Assembly (NCBI RefSeq): GCF_002999335.1
Contig: NW_020312040.1
Location: forward strand, 1 to 64,000
Length of the DNA: 64,000 nucleotides
Direction of reading: 5' to 3'
Origin: Cyclospora cayetanensis
Lineage: Eukaryota; Apicomplexa; Conoidasida; Eucoccidiorida; Eimeriidae
Under the pieces are notes generated by a model. The model ran no database searches. It saw only the letters and a list, made by a program, of their open reading frames with translations, and was not told the origin of the DNA. Both the position numbers and the translations under genes were made by a program. Every line of letters begins with the position of its first letter. Position 1 is the first letter of the stretch. Shown piece by piece: positions 47,064-58,275 of this stretch.

Positions 47064-47853
47064 CTGCCGTGGTTGCTCTCTCTTCTCGCCTCTCTGATTC
47101 TTGATGCCGCGTGTTCTTGTCTTGTCCTTCTCTTCCATAGCCTTCGTTGCTTCGACTATATTTGTTTCCTCTCTGCATCAACGCTTTTGTCGGTAGCCTC
47201 TACACCCACTGCTGTCTTGTCTGCCAACGTGTGCCGTATGAGGAGTTTGTGCGCACGTATTTTCTTCGCCCTCTGTACAGGGTTGAGGTCCCTTTGGCAT
47301 CTCTTTTCTTTTTTCCTGTTGTCTGCATGCGTTGCCCTCTGCTTCCTCTTTGTTCTTTCCTTTTTCCCCTATTTCTCTCTGCAGCTCATCCTCCTTGTAG
47401 GGCTCCTCGCCTTCCGCCTGGGTGGACAGAAGTCTTCGTACGACAAATGCTAAGGCCTTAGCCCTTCCTCATTTGCGGGCTATAAGCTTCAAATCTAAAC
47501 GGCGAAACATACATAAAATATATATATATATAGCTACATGTACAACGACTATAGATAACTACATCTACGTATAACTGCATACATATATAGAGAGAGAGAG
47601 CTAGATATATATATGTATATATGAGTAACTCTCTTTCTCTATACATATGTATGTCATTACGTTGTCTTGTAGGCTGCTGTCTCCCTTGAATTTTGGCCTT
47701 GTCGGCCTTGTTGAATGAGAATTCGAAATGAGCTTGCAATTGTTTTCTTGCAGGCGAGCGTCAGACGGAGACGCGGTTGAAGGAGAATCGGAGGAGGGCA
47801 GCTTAGAAAGAGACATTACGGCTACCGCAGAGGTTCATAACCATACACTGTAA
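42069..47853 (+). CDS. CRT: Chloroquine-resistance-transporter (CRT) family protein
   Basis: Twelve exons join in consistent phase and give 589 residues: 42069-42856, 43747-43867, 44069-44144, 44416-44491, 44624-44765, 44970-45117, 45414-45478, 45625-45675, 45889-45945, 46099-46191, 47385-47437 and 47754-47853. A long Ser/Pro-rich cytosolic N-terminus (about 1-230) precedes the membrane core. CRT hallmarks appear in order: [68 protein letters not shown], the Cys-bearing loop [45 protein letters not shown] and GLLAFRLGG. The tail is acidic. CRTs are drug/metabolite-superfamily carriers of digestive or plant-like vacuoles; substrate here is unknown. A small exon before 47385 may be missing, since the last helix is short. 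The donor at 47438 (GTACGA) is inferred by phase. Confidence 0.93.
43165..43715 (+). repeat. (GTAT)n/(GT)n/(TATG)n microsatellite
   Basis: About 550 bases of GTATGT, GTGTGT and GTACAT words, filling most of CRT intron 1 (42857-43746). It contains many GTATGT donor-like words. Confidence 0.97.
46296..46331 (+). repeat. (CTG)n triplet run
   Basis: About eleven CTG triplets in CRT intron 10 (46192-47384). Confidence 0.95.
46530..47070 (+). repeat. TCTGTG/TGTATG minisatellite
   Basis: Roughly 540 bases of TGTGTCTCTG and TCTGTATGTG words in CRT intron 10, ending in TATATA and GTGTGT runs. Long open frames rich in Cys, Val and Ser across it are artefacts of the repeat. Confidence 0.97.
47512..47640 (+). 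repeat. TATA/GAGA microsatellite
   Basis: TATATATA, CATATATA and GAGAGAGAG words in the last CRT intron (47438-47753). Confidence 0.8.
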
Positions 47854-48040
47854 TGTGCAGTGATTCGCTCTTCTCCTTGAACGCATTCTTATCCCTGAGA
47901 GTTTTGTAGCCGCCTCTAACAGCCTGCAGAAAAAGCATGCCCTAAAGCTAAACTTGCAACCGACTGGCAGGCTGGCAGGCAGGCCGAAGCCTGAGGAAGC
48001 TGCCTTTTCCTGTTTGTTTTTTCGCTTTTTCTTGCACTCA

Positions 48041-48600
48041 GGCGGCGCATGTGCATATCAAGGTGCTGGCCAGAGATCCAAGTGTCCGAAATGACGGTTA
48101 TTTCCAGTACGCCAGGAACTAGCATGCAGCTTTCCCTGCTTTGGAATCGCTGCCCTTTCCGAAGAAGCTTTCTACCTAACTCTTCGTATGTGTGTTAGCT
48201 AGCTCTGGCTACCCACGGGAAGTTCAAGAATTCAAATTTGTGGTGTGCGGCTGCGTGCGGTGTCTGTGCAGTTACTTCTCTGATGAGGAAATGCTCACTC
48301 CCAGGAATCGCCGAAAACGCGGTCCGTAATAGCCCCTTCTGAAGCTGAGACAGAACATCTCTGCTCTAAGGGTTGAGCGTCGCAGGTGCATGCACCTAGC
48401 GGTCTGCATGCAGTCTTGATGGCGTGGAAGTGCTCGCGAAATGCGCATCTCTGTGCACTGCGTTTGTGTCGCCCACAGAACATGAAGGGTCCTACATGCC
48501 CCCCAGTCTCGCACTCGAGGAAGGCAGCCTCACAGGACAGCCCGATGAAACTTTGGTACCTCGCAGGATTTTTGACTCCCTAGAGGAATGCCGCCCCTTT
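48041..48600 (+). other. Two exon-like stretches downstream of CRT
   Basis: 48041-48121 follows a CACTCAG acceptor and reads AAHVHIKVLARDPSVRNDGY plus a short tail to a stop. 48480-48600 lies between CCCACAG and GTAAGGAG and reads as an acidic, Pro-rich peptide (EHEGSYMPPSLALEEGS). They could be alternative 3' exons of CRT, parts of a small unrecognised gene, or chance. Confidence 0.3.
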
Positions 48601-49207
48601 GTAAGGAGCTAAGAGGTTAAGTTACCTGTCTCCTCTTCTGCGCACCTGCTTTGTCCAACGTGCTGTACGAACGACGACTGCACACTCATGAGGGGTCCTT
48701 AACAACGGCTCTTTTACATGAGCTTTCCCATGAGCCTCTTAATAGTGTGGGGCCTTCCCCCATAAACACCCACCGCCTGTAGCGGCGGTCCTGCACTTGC
48801 TAAGCTGCTGCTGCTGCTGCCGTTCCTCCAACTTTCTTCGGAAGTTTTATTGGTATTTCACGCGAACTCAGGCGATTCGAACCTGCGCTACGGTATAGCG
48901 AATGTGGAAAGACAGATAAGGGCTGTTAGGAGCAAAGCAAGTCTCCTGCAGGTCCTAGGAGCGCCCCGCTAATTATTGAATGCGTTTAAGCATGCACTTA
49001 ATCAGACTTCCCGACGCACTGCCCCGTGAAGAAGAAAGCCAGTTCTTTGCGCAGTGCCACCGCAGGCTGTGCCCGCACACATGGCAGGCCAGGAGGCTAA
49101 ATCGTGGTATCCCACATTGAATCATTGTTCTCGAGAAAAAAGGCAGCCCAAATGGGTATGCCCCCGTACTGCCCAAATTCTCTCGAGACCCTTGCCTTCC
49201 ACTCCAA

Positions 49208-49275
49208 ACGATGGATGGGTGGTGGTAGGTGGGTGGTGGTAGGTGGGTGGTGATGGGTGGGTGGTGGTAGGTGGA
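49208..49275 (+). repeat. GGTGGTAGGTG minisatellite
   Basis: About five copies of a 12-16 base unit, GGTGGTGGTAGGTGG, in the intergenic DNA between CRT and the kinase-like gene. Confidence 0.9.
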
Positions 49276-49508
49276 GAGGCTGGGGGGCCTTAACAAGCGG
49301 AGGTATTGTACACGTAGCCAGAGCTGCCTTCCCCCTTTTTCCTTCCTCCCCGCCGCGTAGGCACAGACAGATTCTTGTGTGCCTTTTAGGCTTCCTACAA
49401 GGAGCCCATGAATACTTCAAGGGCGTCTTCTGCTGAATCTCTTGTCTGCACACAAAGCGAAACGAAGACCCTTTATACCTGATCTACTTGAAGAGGGACA
49501 GGCGGGCA

Positions 49509-52500
49509 CTATTCTTGCGGGATCCATGAATCCTTCTGCCGACTGACGGTAAAGATATCAGCAACGCAACGCAGCGCTTCAAGAGGCGACCTCGAAGAGA
49601 GGTCTATAGAAATCGGCTTCGCACTTCCCCCGAGGGGAGCGCGACGAGGAAACGAAGCACCAGCCAGGCAAGCAAAAAGGGATATGAAGAACTGCCCTGC
49701 ATATTCGCGCACATTCGCGTGAAGCGCCGCAATTGCATGAACAATGTTCAGGAAAGTAGGGCGTTCGGAGCACGCGGTGTAACAGCACTTTTCTATAAGA
49801 GCCTGCAGAAAACGCACCACCCGACAACCCGTTGGGAAGCCTAGTGAGATAAAGAGACACGTGCCCGCTACAGCAGCAGTCGCAACTGGCTCACAAGCAG
49901 CCAAAAGACAAAAAAACTCGCTGCATGCAACCCACCTTCAAAGTGTCGGGTATCGCGTCACGGGGGTCGGCCACCGGCTCCCTCCAAAACTCCACGCATC
50001 CCTTTGAACCACAAATATATATACATATATACAATATATTTACATATATATTTACATATTTGGTGCGTATATACACCCGGTGCGGCGCAGCTGGTACTCA
50101 AATAAGTCTCTGTAGGGTGGCGTCGTGTGGTAGGTAGGACCCGCCCCCACGCTCCGTGCAAGATGGCTGCTTGCTGTGTCATGCACGCGTCTCGCTGGCT
50201 GCCTCCCTATCTAAGCCTTCAAGGAGAGCGCTGCTTCTCACCACAATCTGCGCTGTAGAAAGACCCGCAAACGGCTTTAGGCCGGTGAGCTGCAGCAGTC
50301 AAATCCACACACGCATGCACCTACACCTAAACATGCACATACACAGAAAAAGCCGAACCCGCGAGATCTTGGTACCTCTGCTGCAAATGCAAGTGCAAGG
50401 CGACAGCTATGAGGTAGCACAACGCTTTTTCTACGCAGTACAACTGATGCCGTGCTCTTTACAATATGCCAAAAAAGAACTCCAAAAGAATACACGTCGG
50501 TGCAGTCCTTGTCCTCCGGCTTGTTGAGGCCGAAGCACACCTGAGAAGCCCACCCAGTGAGAACAACTTAGGAGTCATTAAAGGGCGCTTGGGAGGTTGC
50601 CATTCTCTTTCCCCCGCCCCACCTCCCCCCTTCATCGGCTGCTTCCTGCCCGCTGCAAGGCCGATACGTCTCCCGCCTAACGACAACACCCTCAGGAGCA
50701 CCTCTAACACACGGAAATGCAAGATCTGCAGATACACACGAAAGCCTTGAAACACGTGCGGCCACAGTACAGGGGAACAGCAACCCCAGCTCGGGGTGTC
50801 ACTGCAGGCTGCAAAAGGGCCCTCCCCCTCTGAGCCTCACTTACCGCTGGGGGCACCCAGGGAAGCTGCAGCATCTGCGTGCACCAGTTCATTTGACGCA
50901 AGGCCAAGGATAAGCCGTACGCAGAGGCCATCTGCTGCTCCTGCTGCTGCTGCTGATCTGCCGGCGACGCCAGCCCTTCGAAAGCGCTCTCTGCAAAATA
51001 CAAACCACGCAAGTCGCAAGAGTGACAACACGAAGTCAGCCTGCCTAGCGCAGTGCATAAAGAAAGGCAAAAAACGGGCAAAGGGTACCTAAAATACCTA
51101 CCTGCTACACTTGCCGACGACCTCCTGTGAAAGGCAGTCGCTCCCCGTAAGGGGCCCTCCGCGGGAGTGCCTCGATGAAAGAGGTCCCCAGGGGCAGCAA
51201 GCATATCCCCAAGGGCCCCCTCAAGGCATTCGCGAACGTTTCTAGTGCAAAGCGCCTCCAGCTCAGCGATGCCTGGTGATGCATCATACAAAAAATCGGA
51301 GAAAAAGACGAAACACACGCATACATACATGCACATACACACACTTATATATGTACGTACATGCATGCATACAAACATACACGCATTCACATGCGTATAC
51401 GTACATGCAGACGAACGCATATATACATATATATATGTATACATGTGTGGTTGTATACACATATATAGATGTATACATATATGGATGTGTACATACATAT
51501 ATATATTCACATATATACGCGTATCCATACGCATACACGCACACAATTACACACACAGACATACACACACAGACATACACACACAGACATACACACACAG
51601 ACATGCACACACAGACATGCACACACAGAGGGAAGAACAACGCAGTAAACGGCCGCCGCTCGTTCTCTGCATATGCACGGTAACGCCAACTTACCAAATC
51701 CTGCGAGCTTCGGAGTAAGGGCCCCATCCAGCAGCACCTTGGAGGGCCTTAGCTGCAAGTGGTAGACCTGGCCCCCAAAATCTCACATGCAAAAAAGCTC
51801 AACGCGTGTGTGAGGGCAGTGCAGCGCGATTGGCTCTGTCTGGGCATGCGCGCTGTGTGGGAGGGGCCCACGGGGGAGCGAGTGTGAACGCTGTCAGCCT
51901 CACCTGCTGCCTTTGTAGGTATGCACAGCCGAGAGCAATGCCACGTGCCAAGTTGAGTGCATCCAGCAAATGCAGCGGCTGCACGCCGCTCCCCTGGGGA
52001 CTTGTGGGTCTACGGGGGCCCCCATCGTGGCAGTAGGGGCCCCTAAGCCCGGCCACTGCGTAGGGGACGCCCCACGCAATGCAGGGGGGCCCCCGCTGGG
52101 GAAGCGAGAAGCAGTCGGAGCCTTCAGAAGGAGTTTCCTGGTGGGCTTCCTTACCACAGGAGGAGGGCAGGCCTTCGAGGGGGGCCCTGTCCTTGTAGGA
52201 GAGGGGGCCCCTGGGGCGAAATCCAAAGAACGGGGGGGCCCCCAGGAGGAGCCCCGCCCCTGGGAATACCTCTCTGGCAAGTGCTGCATGCCCCGACGCT
52301 GAGCCTTGCGTCGCTGCTGGATTTTTCTTCTTCACGTCCGTCGTGCATGCGTGAGAAAGAGCTGTGGGGTGGCGGGGGCCCCTAGGAGAAGACCCCTCGG
52401 AAGAAGGGCATCGCCGAGATACCTCCCACGGGGAGTCCGTCGACGCTGTGGGGCTGCTTTCGAGGGACGGGGGCCCCTCCAGAGACACTGCAAGCACGAG

Positions 52501-54012
52501 GGGCAGCACGCAGCACGCAGGAGGGAGGGGCAAGGAACCCTCTCCCGCTTGAGGGGGCCCCGGGTGTGGGGCCCCCCCCTCCAGAGGCGGCAACAGGGGA
52601 GCACGTCCGACGGGCCTGTGGGAGCCGCCTTCAGCCCCCGCAAACTCGCTTTCCCACCAGGGGGCCCCCCCCGCTTGGGGGCCCCCATGAGGCCTCCCGA
52701 AGACCCCAGGAGAGCTGTTGCATGCCGACGGCCTGAGAAGCGGTCGGGGATGTCGCCCTGCACTACAACACGGCTTCGCGCTCCTGTGTCTGTCTACAGT
52801 GCACTGGCTGGGAATGCTCTGGCTTTGGGAAGCCCCTCCACCAAAAAGGATTGCCATCATCCCGCCTTGCTGCGACTGCGATCGGATGGCGCTTGAAGGA
52901 CGGGAGACGACTTCTTGGGGATCGCCTTGAGAGAGGTGTGCATCGAGACCACCATTCGGCATATACTCCATCACGAGACACACGTGGAACGAGTGGGTAA
53001 GTGAAACCCCCAAAAGCATCACTAAATGGGGGTGACGGAGCTGCTGAAGCAGAAGAAGCTGTTGCAGCAGCAAGTCAGTGTTGTGGCACTGTATCTCTTG
53101 CAACCGCTTCTGCAGATCTGAAGCCTTTACACCCGGCGAAGCTCGCGCGTCTGCGATATCGCCACTGCGTTGCGGAGGAAGTGCAAGAGGGCCCTCGTTC
53201 CAAGGGGGCCCCGTGGGAACGGCAGGGGCTGCTGCTTCTACTGCGCCAGAAGTGGCAAAAGAAGCAGCGCTGGTTGGCATGTGGTAACAGAAGTGCTGCT
53301 TCTTGAAGACCTTGATAGCGACTTCCTTCCCCAACCAGAAGCCGTAATAAACACTCGTCCTTCGCCCCCCTAAGTATCGTACAAATTGTAGCTGCTCGAA
53401 AGGAATGAGAGCTCCCGGGTTGGGGGGGCCCTCCTCACTCGTCTGCCTTGCTGTCACGCGCAGGGGGATATTATTGGCCCCCTGAGGAGCGAAAGGGGGA
53501 TGGGGGAAGTGCCTTTTATCACCTTCCGAAACACCCCGTTCAGCCTTCGGAAATACAAGTCCAGCACACCCACGCTGGCGAGCATGCAGCCGAGACGCTT
53601 TTGAAAAAGACACACGGGAGTCAAGGGTCGTGGGAGCCACGTGTGCCCCAGGGGTCCTTCCAAGGAAGCAGATACTTCCAGACTCGATGCTGAAAATGTT
53701 GTTTGATGGTGAGAGAAGCAAACGGCGAATGCGCCGTCGCCGAGAGGCCTGCAGCCTGCAGCAACACACCCGCGCAAGCACGCATTTAAAACAGCTTTCC
53801 ACGCAGAAGCGGGTGTCTACTACTACGCGTCTGTGGCTAGGGAGGACTGCGAGCAACGAGGCCCTTCTGTTTGAGAAAAACGTCTGCAGACAGCGTGAGC
53901 TGACTGCACATAGCCTCCTCTCGAGGCGTGTCAGAAGGACTGCCGAAGCAGCCACTGAACTCGTTAGGTTCGAAAGTTTCTCAAGCGAGATCGCCTCTAC
54001 ACGCATGCCCAT
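49509..54012 (-). CDS. TKL-type protein kinase homologue, predicted pseudokinase
   Basis: Kinase exons, sense order: about 54000-51904, 51767-51695, 51272-51102, 50990-50845, 50540-50463, 50289-50242, 50001-49936 and 49802-49509, all in phase. The kinase domain begins FVRYLGGRRTSVYYGFWLG, a poor glycine loop, then VAIKVF with the conserved Lys. The alpha-C helix has Gln where Glu is expected. HRDLKPSN reads HLQLRPSK, DFG reads GFG, and APE reads PPA. The fold-stabilising parts remain: LVMEYMPNGGL, DVYSFGVLFWHI, LTGLKPFAGLS, and Arg-Pro in SERPTFLNI. Loss of the catalytic Asp, the metal-binding Asn and the DFG Asp makes phosphotransfer unlikely. About 325 Pro/Gly/Ser-rich residues are inserted between subdomains V and VI. 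The 5' end of the first listed exon is not fixed; upstream exons are given separately. Confidence 0.8.
51318..51625 (+). repeat. ACATAC/ATATAC microsatellite with 14-bp ACACACAGACAT units
   Basis: A TA/CA-rich array in the intron 51694-51273 of the kinase-like gene. It ends in six copies of ACACACAGACAT(A/G)C. Confidence 0.95.
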
Positions 54013-54335
54013 TCCCAACTAATCTGACAGTTTACTTGAGCAGCTTGACGAAGGTAAGGACCCTGTTGCGGCCTCCAAAGGTGTTTAGACCAAAGTGGCT
54101 TTTAAGCGTTCCAGCAGTCAGACACAGAAACTCCTCCCCTACGCGCGAACCGCACACTCGGCAACCCTCGCAAGCGGATTTCAAGCAAGCGTCCAGACCC
54201 CACAAAAAGGCAGCCCACAGGAGAAGAGAGGGAGGCCCTCCAGGGTGCCGGACGTACGAGGGGAAAGGCGACGCCTTCCTAGTGTCGCCGCTCAGCTACG
54301 CGGCAGAAATACTGCATTCAGCGACAATAACTTAC

Positions 54336-55460
54336 CTCCAACTCGGCGCGCAAGGAGAGCCTCAATGAACCCCTTGGGAAGCTGGTGGCTGCGAAGTTCC
54401 TTGCAAGCGAGGCGTAGCCAACACACCAATTCTGATGGCGACCAGTGGACCGCTGCAATCGTCACACAGACAGCACTGCCAATAGGGCTACAACGGGTGT
54501 GCAACAGCAGCAGCAGCACCCCCCGGAAAAGGCAGCAGTGCATGCGCATGCGAATTCGGGAGCAGGAGCCCTTGATAAGCCTCTCTTGCCCAAAGTCCAA
54601 CCGCTTAAGGAGGAAACAGCCGCCGACTTTACTGCGTCTTTTGCATAGACACAAAACGCGACAGCAAGGCTTTCCTACTTTGCCCCCACCCTCCGAACCG
54701 ACTCCTGTGCAGGCCCCAAGTTTTACAGCAGACGTTGCTGCGTAGCAGCAGCAAAAGATGCAGCGGCAAAAAATGCACACCTTCTGCCTCGTCTGGCCAG
54801 ATATCGTCGGAAGACTCCGCCGCGTCTGCAAGCCGCAATCCCACACAGCACTAAGGGTGTACAGCTTGAAGGTTCCAGCGCTTGAGCCTCGGCAGCAGCT
54901 ACTGCGGGCAGGAAAAACTTACTCCACGTGGGCTGCTGCGCGCCGTCATGCCCGCCCCCCCCAGCACACGTTGCCGCAGCAGAGCTGCTGCAGTACGACG
55001 CGATACTGTCATCGGCGTTGATGGCTGCGTGTGCAGAGTCTCGTGATCCCCTGTTTCGGTTCGCCCCTCGGAAGAGGCTGCGGGTACACTTCTCCTGCCT
55101 CAGCGCTTCCTGCCGTGGAGTCGATTCCTCCCCCTGCGGGAGTGAGGCAAGGAGGTCTTCAGGCAGGCTGCCTTCTGTCTCCGCAGAAGACTGTCGGCGG
55201 TTAGAGAAAAAAAATTCATGCGCTTGCGCGTTCGGAAGAGGCGAGGGGCCCCTCACGAGCACACGGCGCCCCTGCACCCACTCCGCGTAGACCAGCAGGC
55301 GCTCGGGGAGAAAGAGCGAACGCGAGGGTCCGTGCAAGAAGCAGTCTAGCCAGACACCTGAGCGAGGCGCAGCCAGCCTCGGAGGGAGAGGCGGAGGGAG
55401 GCAGACGGAGTAATGAGGCCAGGAGCGGGCTTGGAATTTTTTTGGTCGCAGAGAGCAAGC
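54336..55460 (-). CDS. Upstream exons of the kinase-like gene, with SAM-like region
   Basis: Three exons are visible on the minus strand. The first (about 55460-54930) has GVWLDCFLHGPSRSLFLPER and ends at GTAAGTT. A short acidic exon (about 54830-54780) has AESSDDIWPDEAE. A longer one (about 54740-54336) ends at GTAAGTT. Phases agree (phase 1 at each junction). The last contains VHWSPSELVCWLRLACKEL and GFIEALLARRVGGKLL, resembling the first half of a SAM domain; ASRRRRIRRLL in the next exon could be its end. Several apicomplexan TKL kinases carry SAM domains, so joining these exons to the kinase is reasonable but not proven. The true start codon was not found. Confidence 0.5.
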
Positions 55461-55876
55461 TCACGAAACTAAGGGAGGGAGGCCTCTCTCCCTCTAGGTA
55501 GGGGTTCATAAGGTGTCTGTCTACTCAGCAGGGCACACAGAGTTTAGAAGAAACATCCGTTTCGCAGTCTTCAGGAATGGCCCTTAATGGCGGTTCTTTC
55601 CGTTAAAAAGCCCTCCCTCTCGTCTTACCCCAGTGAATGGCAAGTCCTCCGCCCTTGCGGAGTTCTATGAAGACACCAGGCCCCTGGCGACGCCCTCTAT
55701 GGAACGTCCCACAGAAACAGTGGCCAGCCCTAAGACAAAAAGCCTCGAACGCAAAGCCTCATCCCCGCAGCATCTACGTGCAGGCGAGGACTACGGAGCG
55801 GCTTTTGGAGAAAGTGCGCAGAGCGGAGGATGGCGCAGTGGCGGCAGAATCAAAGCAAGGGGTGCGAGGGAAGAGA

Positions 55877-56215
55877 TTACTTGAGCAGAAGAAGGCCTCT
55901 CCCTGATGGAACCCCGGTAGAATCGACGGGTCTGAGGCGCATGCATAGGTCGAGCGCATCTCTAGAGAGCTTCGACAAGACGCCTCTCGACTGATCCGGA
56001 GGACTTTTCAGAGAGGGCAGAAATCTGAATTCCAGAGCGCTAAGCTCGGGGGCTTGCACGTAGGGGCTAACGCACCCCTTGTACCTATCGCCGGTGCTCA
56101 GGAGTAAAGTCCCTCCGACGGGGGTGGCTTCTACTGCGCATACACCAGCCAGTGAGATTTCGAGCTTGACGGCAGCCGAAGGAGCAGTGGCATGCGCCTT
56201 TGGGTCTGAAAGAAC
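55877..56215 (-). CDS. Orphan exon of unrecognised protein
   Basis: An open stretch of 113 codons on the minus strand follows the acceptor GGTTCTTTCAG. It reads AVKLEISLAGVCAVEATPVG, then LLLSTGDRYKG and LSALEFRFLPSL, with the composition of a folded protein. It joins in phase 1 to a short ATG exon (56316-56283, MGSAHVRPQEA) with donor GTATGC. A possible donor GTAATC near 55882 would continue it, so it may be the true 5' end of the kinase-like gene or a separate small gene. I do not recognise the family. Confidence 0.4.
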   Translation of the reverse strand, partial: VLSDPKAHATAPSAAVKLEISLAGVCAVEATPVGGTLLLSTGDRYKGCVSPYVQAPELSALEFRFLPSLKSPPDQSRGVLSKLSRDALDLCMRLRPVDSTGVPSGRGLLLLK

Positions 56216-56319
56216 CGCGGGTGTGAAGCGGGTGGGCGTAGAAATGGGGGACTGTCGGCAATTGGAATTCGGATTTGCATACCTGCTTCTTGAGGGCGGA
56301 CATGTGCTGAGCCCATAGT

Positions 56320-58260
56320 TCGGCTTTGGGTTTTAGGGCTTAATTGGTCATCATTCCTTTCCCTATCAAATCCGGGAATCTGGCTGGTGGCACACGCGAT
56401 GAATGCAGGGTTCAGAATCTACGGTTCAGGTGTCGCTACACTGGCACAGGGGCGAACAGATTACCCGTTGGCGTCGAAAAGAAGACCAAAATGCACTCCT
56501 CCTCCATCACATGCCATATGATTGATAGTTTATAGTGTATTCGCAAGAATACGTCGTCTAAGGCATAGAGTTTACAGTAGATATTCATGGCACGGTGGCG
56601 CCCTATTTGCATGTGCTGCTGGCAGCTAGTGCTAGGGGTCAAGATTGTATTACGCTCAACGTTAAAAGTACAAATGGGACAGTATTTTGGTATTCTATTT
56701 TACAATTTGCTAATTAGGGCTCGGAGTTTAGGGTTTGGACGATTAGAGTACCAGCTTCGTCAAAACGGATGCTCTACAGAGTGTTCGGGGTTACAGTGTA
56801 GAATTCATACACTAGCATGCAGGTTTAAGGATTCTGGTTTACGGCGTGCTTGCACGGATTGGTTGGGGCATTGATAGTAGTCTTGGACTTTTGTTTTATC
56901 GATTAGGATCAGGGTTTTCTTTCCCAATCCTCCAGTCCAGATAATCGGATGTAGGGTCGCGCATCAAGCTACAGAGTTGAGCTCCCAATCAAGGAACCTC
57001 AGAGTAAACTCTGTCATGGTACATGTTATATGCTTTTGCACGGACTGGGCAAACTGCAGCTGTCTCTGAGCGATGCTGTAGGCTTGGTGTTTACAGCATG
57101 CTGTCGTTAACTGCTTGCTCCGGGGGCATCAATGATAAGCCACGCTACGATACAGGATTCTTGTGCAAAAGTCACAATACGTACGCCTTTGTTAACGATT
57201 GGCTCTTTGGGTGTCATTTACTTGTGTATTACCTGCAGCAGCGAGCTACAGCCTATTTCTTTCACTTGGAGTAAATTGCTCTGCGCATCAGCAAATGGGT
57301 GCCCAAAGTGACGAGAGGGTGCATCCATGAGCATGCCAGCTGCCTTTCTACCAGCGGAGCAGAATATTGGGGAATGAAGGCAACGAAAGGAGATTCTGTA
57401 AAAGACACTCCTCCATATTCGTTTCCAAACGTTCTGGTACAGATTTAGAACTCTGGGTCGCCGCTTTAACTGCATGAGCTCTGAAAGCTGCGCCCGGGTG
57501 TTTCAATCGTTGTCAACGATGCCAGGAATGAGGACAGGTGGCCACGAGGGAGTAGCATCACCAACAGTTGAATGCAGTAGAGCCACAGAGGGCGACAAAA
57601 TACTACAATACGAGGATTTAATTACGTAGAAGAGTGGTGTGACACAGAAATTTAGAACACGAAGGAACGACATGGAAGCTTCTTGAAAGTTCAAGCAGAA
57701 AAGGACATATAATTTACATGAGCACTTAACCAGCCTGTGCCTCAAGACAGTGTGCCATCCCTGTCCCACCCCTTTCGCGCCTTTATTCAGTGCCTTGCGA
57801 CACCCTGCCCAATGCTTTATCGCTAAGACATAGGGTTCAGTCCTTTGTCAGCACTCAGCTAATCGTTCGGTAGACTTACGAGGCGTATTACTCAGAAGAT
57901 ACTACTAGACGAAGCATAACAGTTTATGGTATTTAAATCGTTTCATTTCCGACACCACCCTGCAGTGGGTGCACTTGGAAGTATTAAAATCCTCAAGGCC
58001 CATTAACGCCCTTGGGGCCATGGGAACTCCGTCCTTTTACCAAACAGACGAGCCCTTCAAAATGGAATGGCTGGTGCTGATTTGGCTAAACGGATACACA
58101 CACTGAAATATTAAATGGAAACGAACAAGGATCTAGAGCTGGGCGCTTTCCCATGTGCTGTCATCTAACGCTTGTTGAGAGGGTATCTCATACGAAGCTT
58201 CGCACACAGAAGTTCGAGTGCTCCAACGCGAGTGCCCTCTCTTGAAGTAGGCCTCTGCTT
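56320..58260. other. Gene-poor region with telomere-like words
   Basis: No exon is supported. Words related to TTTAGGG (GGTTTTAGGGC, GTTTAGGGTTTGG) recur between 56328 and 56740 in a degenerate setting. The rest has the same repeat-free texture as 21-28 kb. Confidence 0.5.
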
Positions 58261-58275
58261 ATGCAACTGTCTTGC

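Noticed and set aside
45996..47104. Cys/Val/Ser-rich long frames
   Set aside because: TCTGTG minisatellite in CRT intron 10.
48860..48925. Possible minus-strand tRNA (TTCGAAT T-loop word)
   Set aside because: Stem pairing and a plausible anticodon arm are missing.
55633..55906. Plus-strand frames with RTTERLLEKVRRAEDG
   Set aside because: Coding-like composition but no start, splice or family support; overlaps the minus-strand orphan exon.
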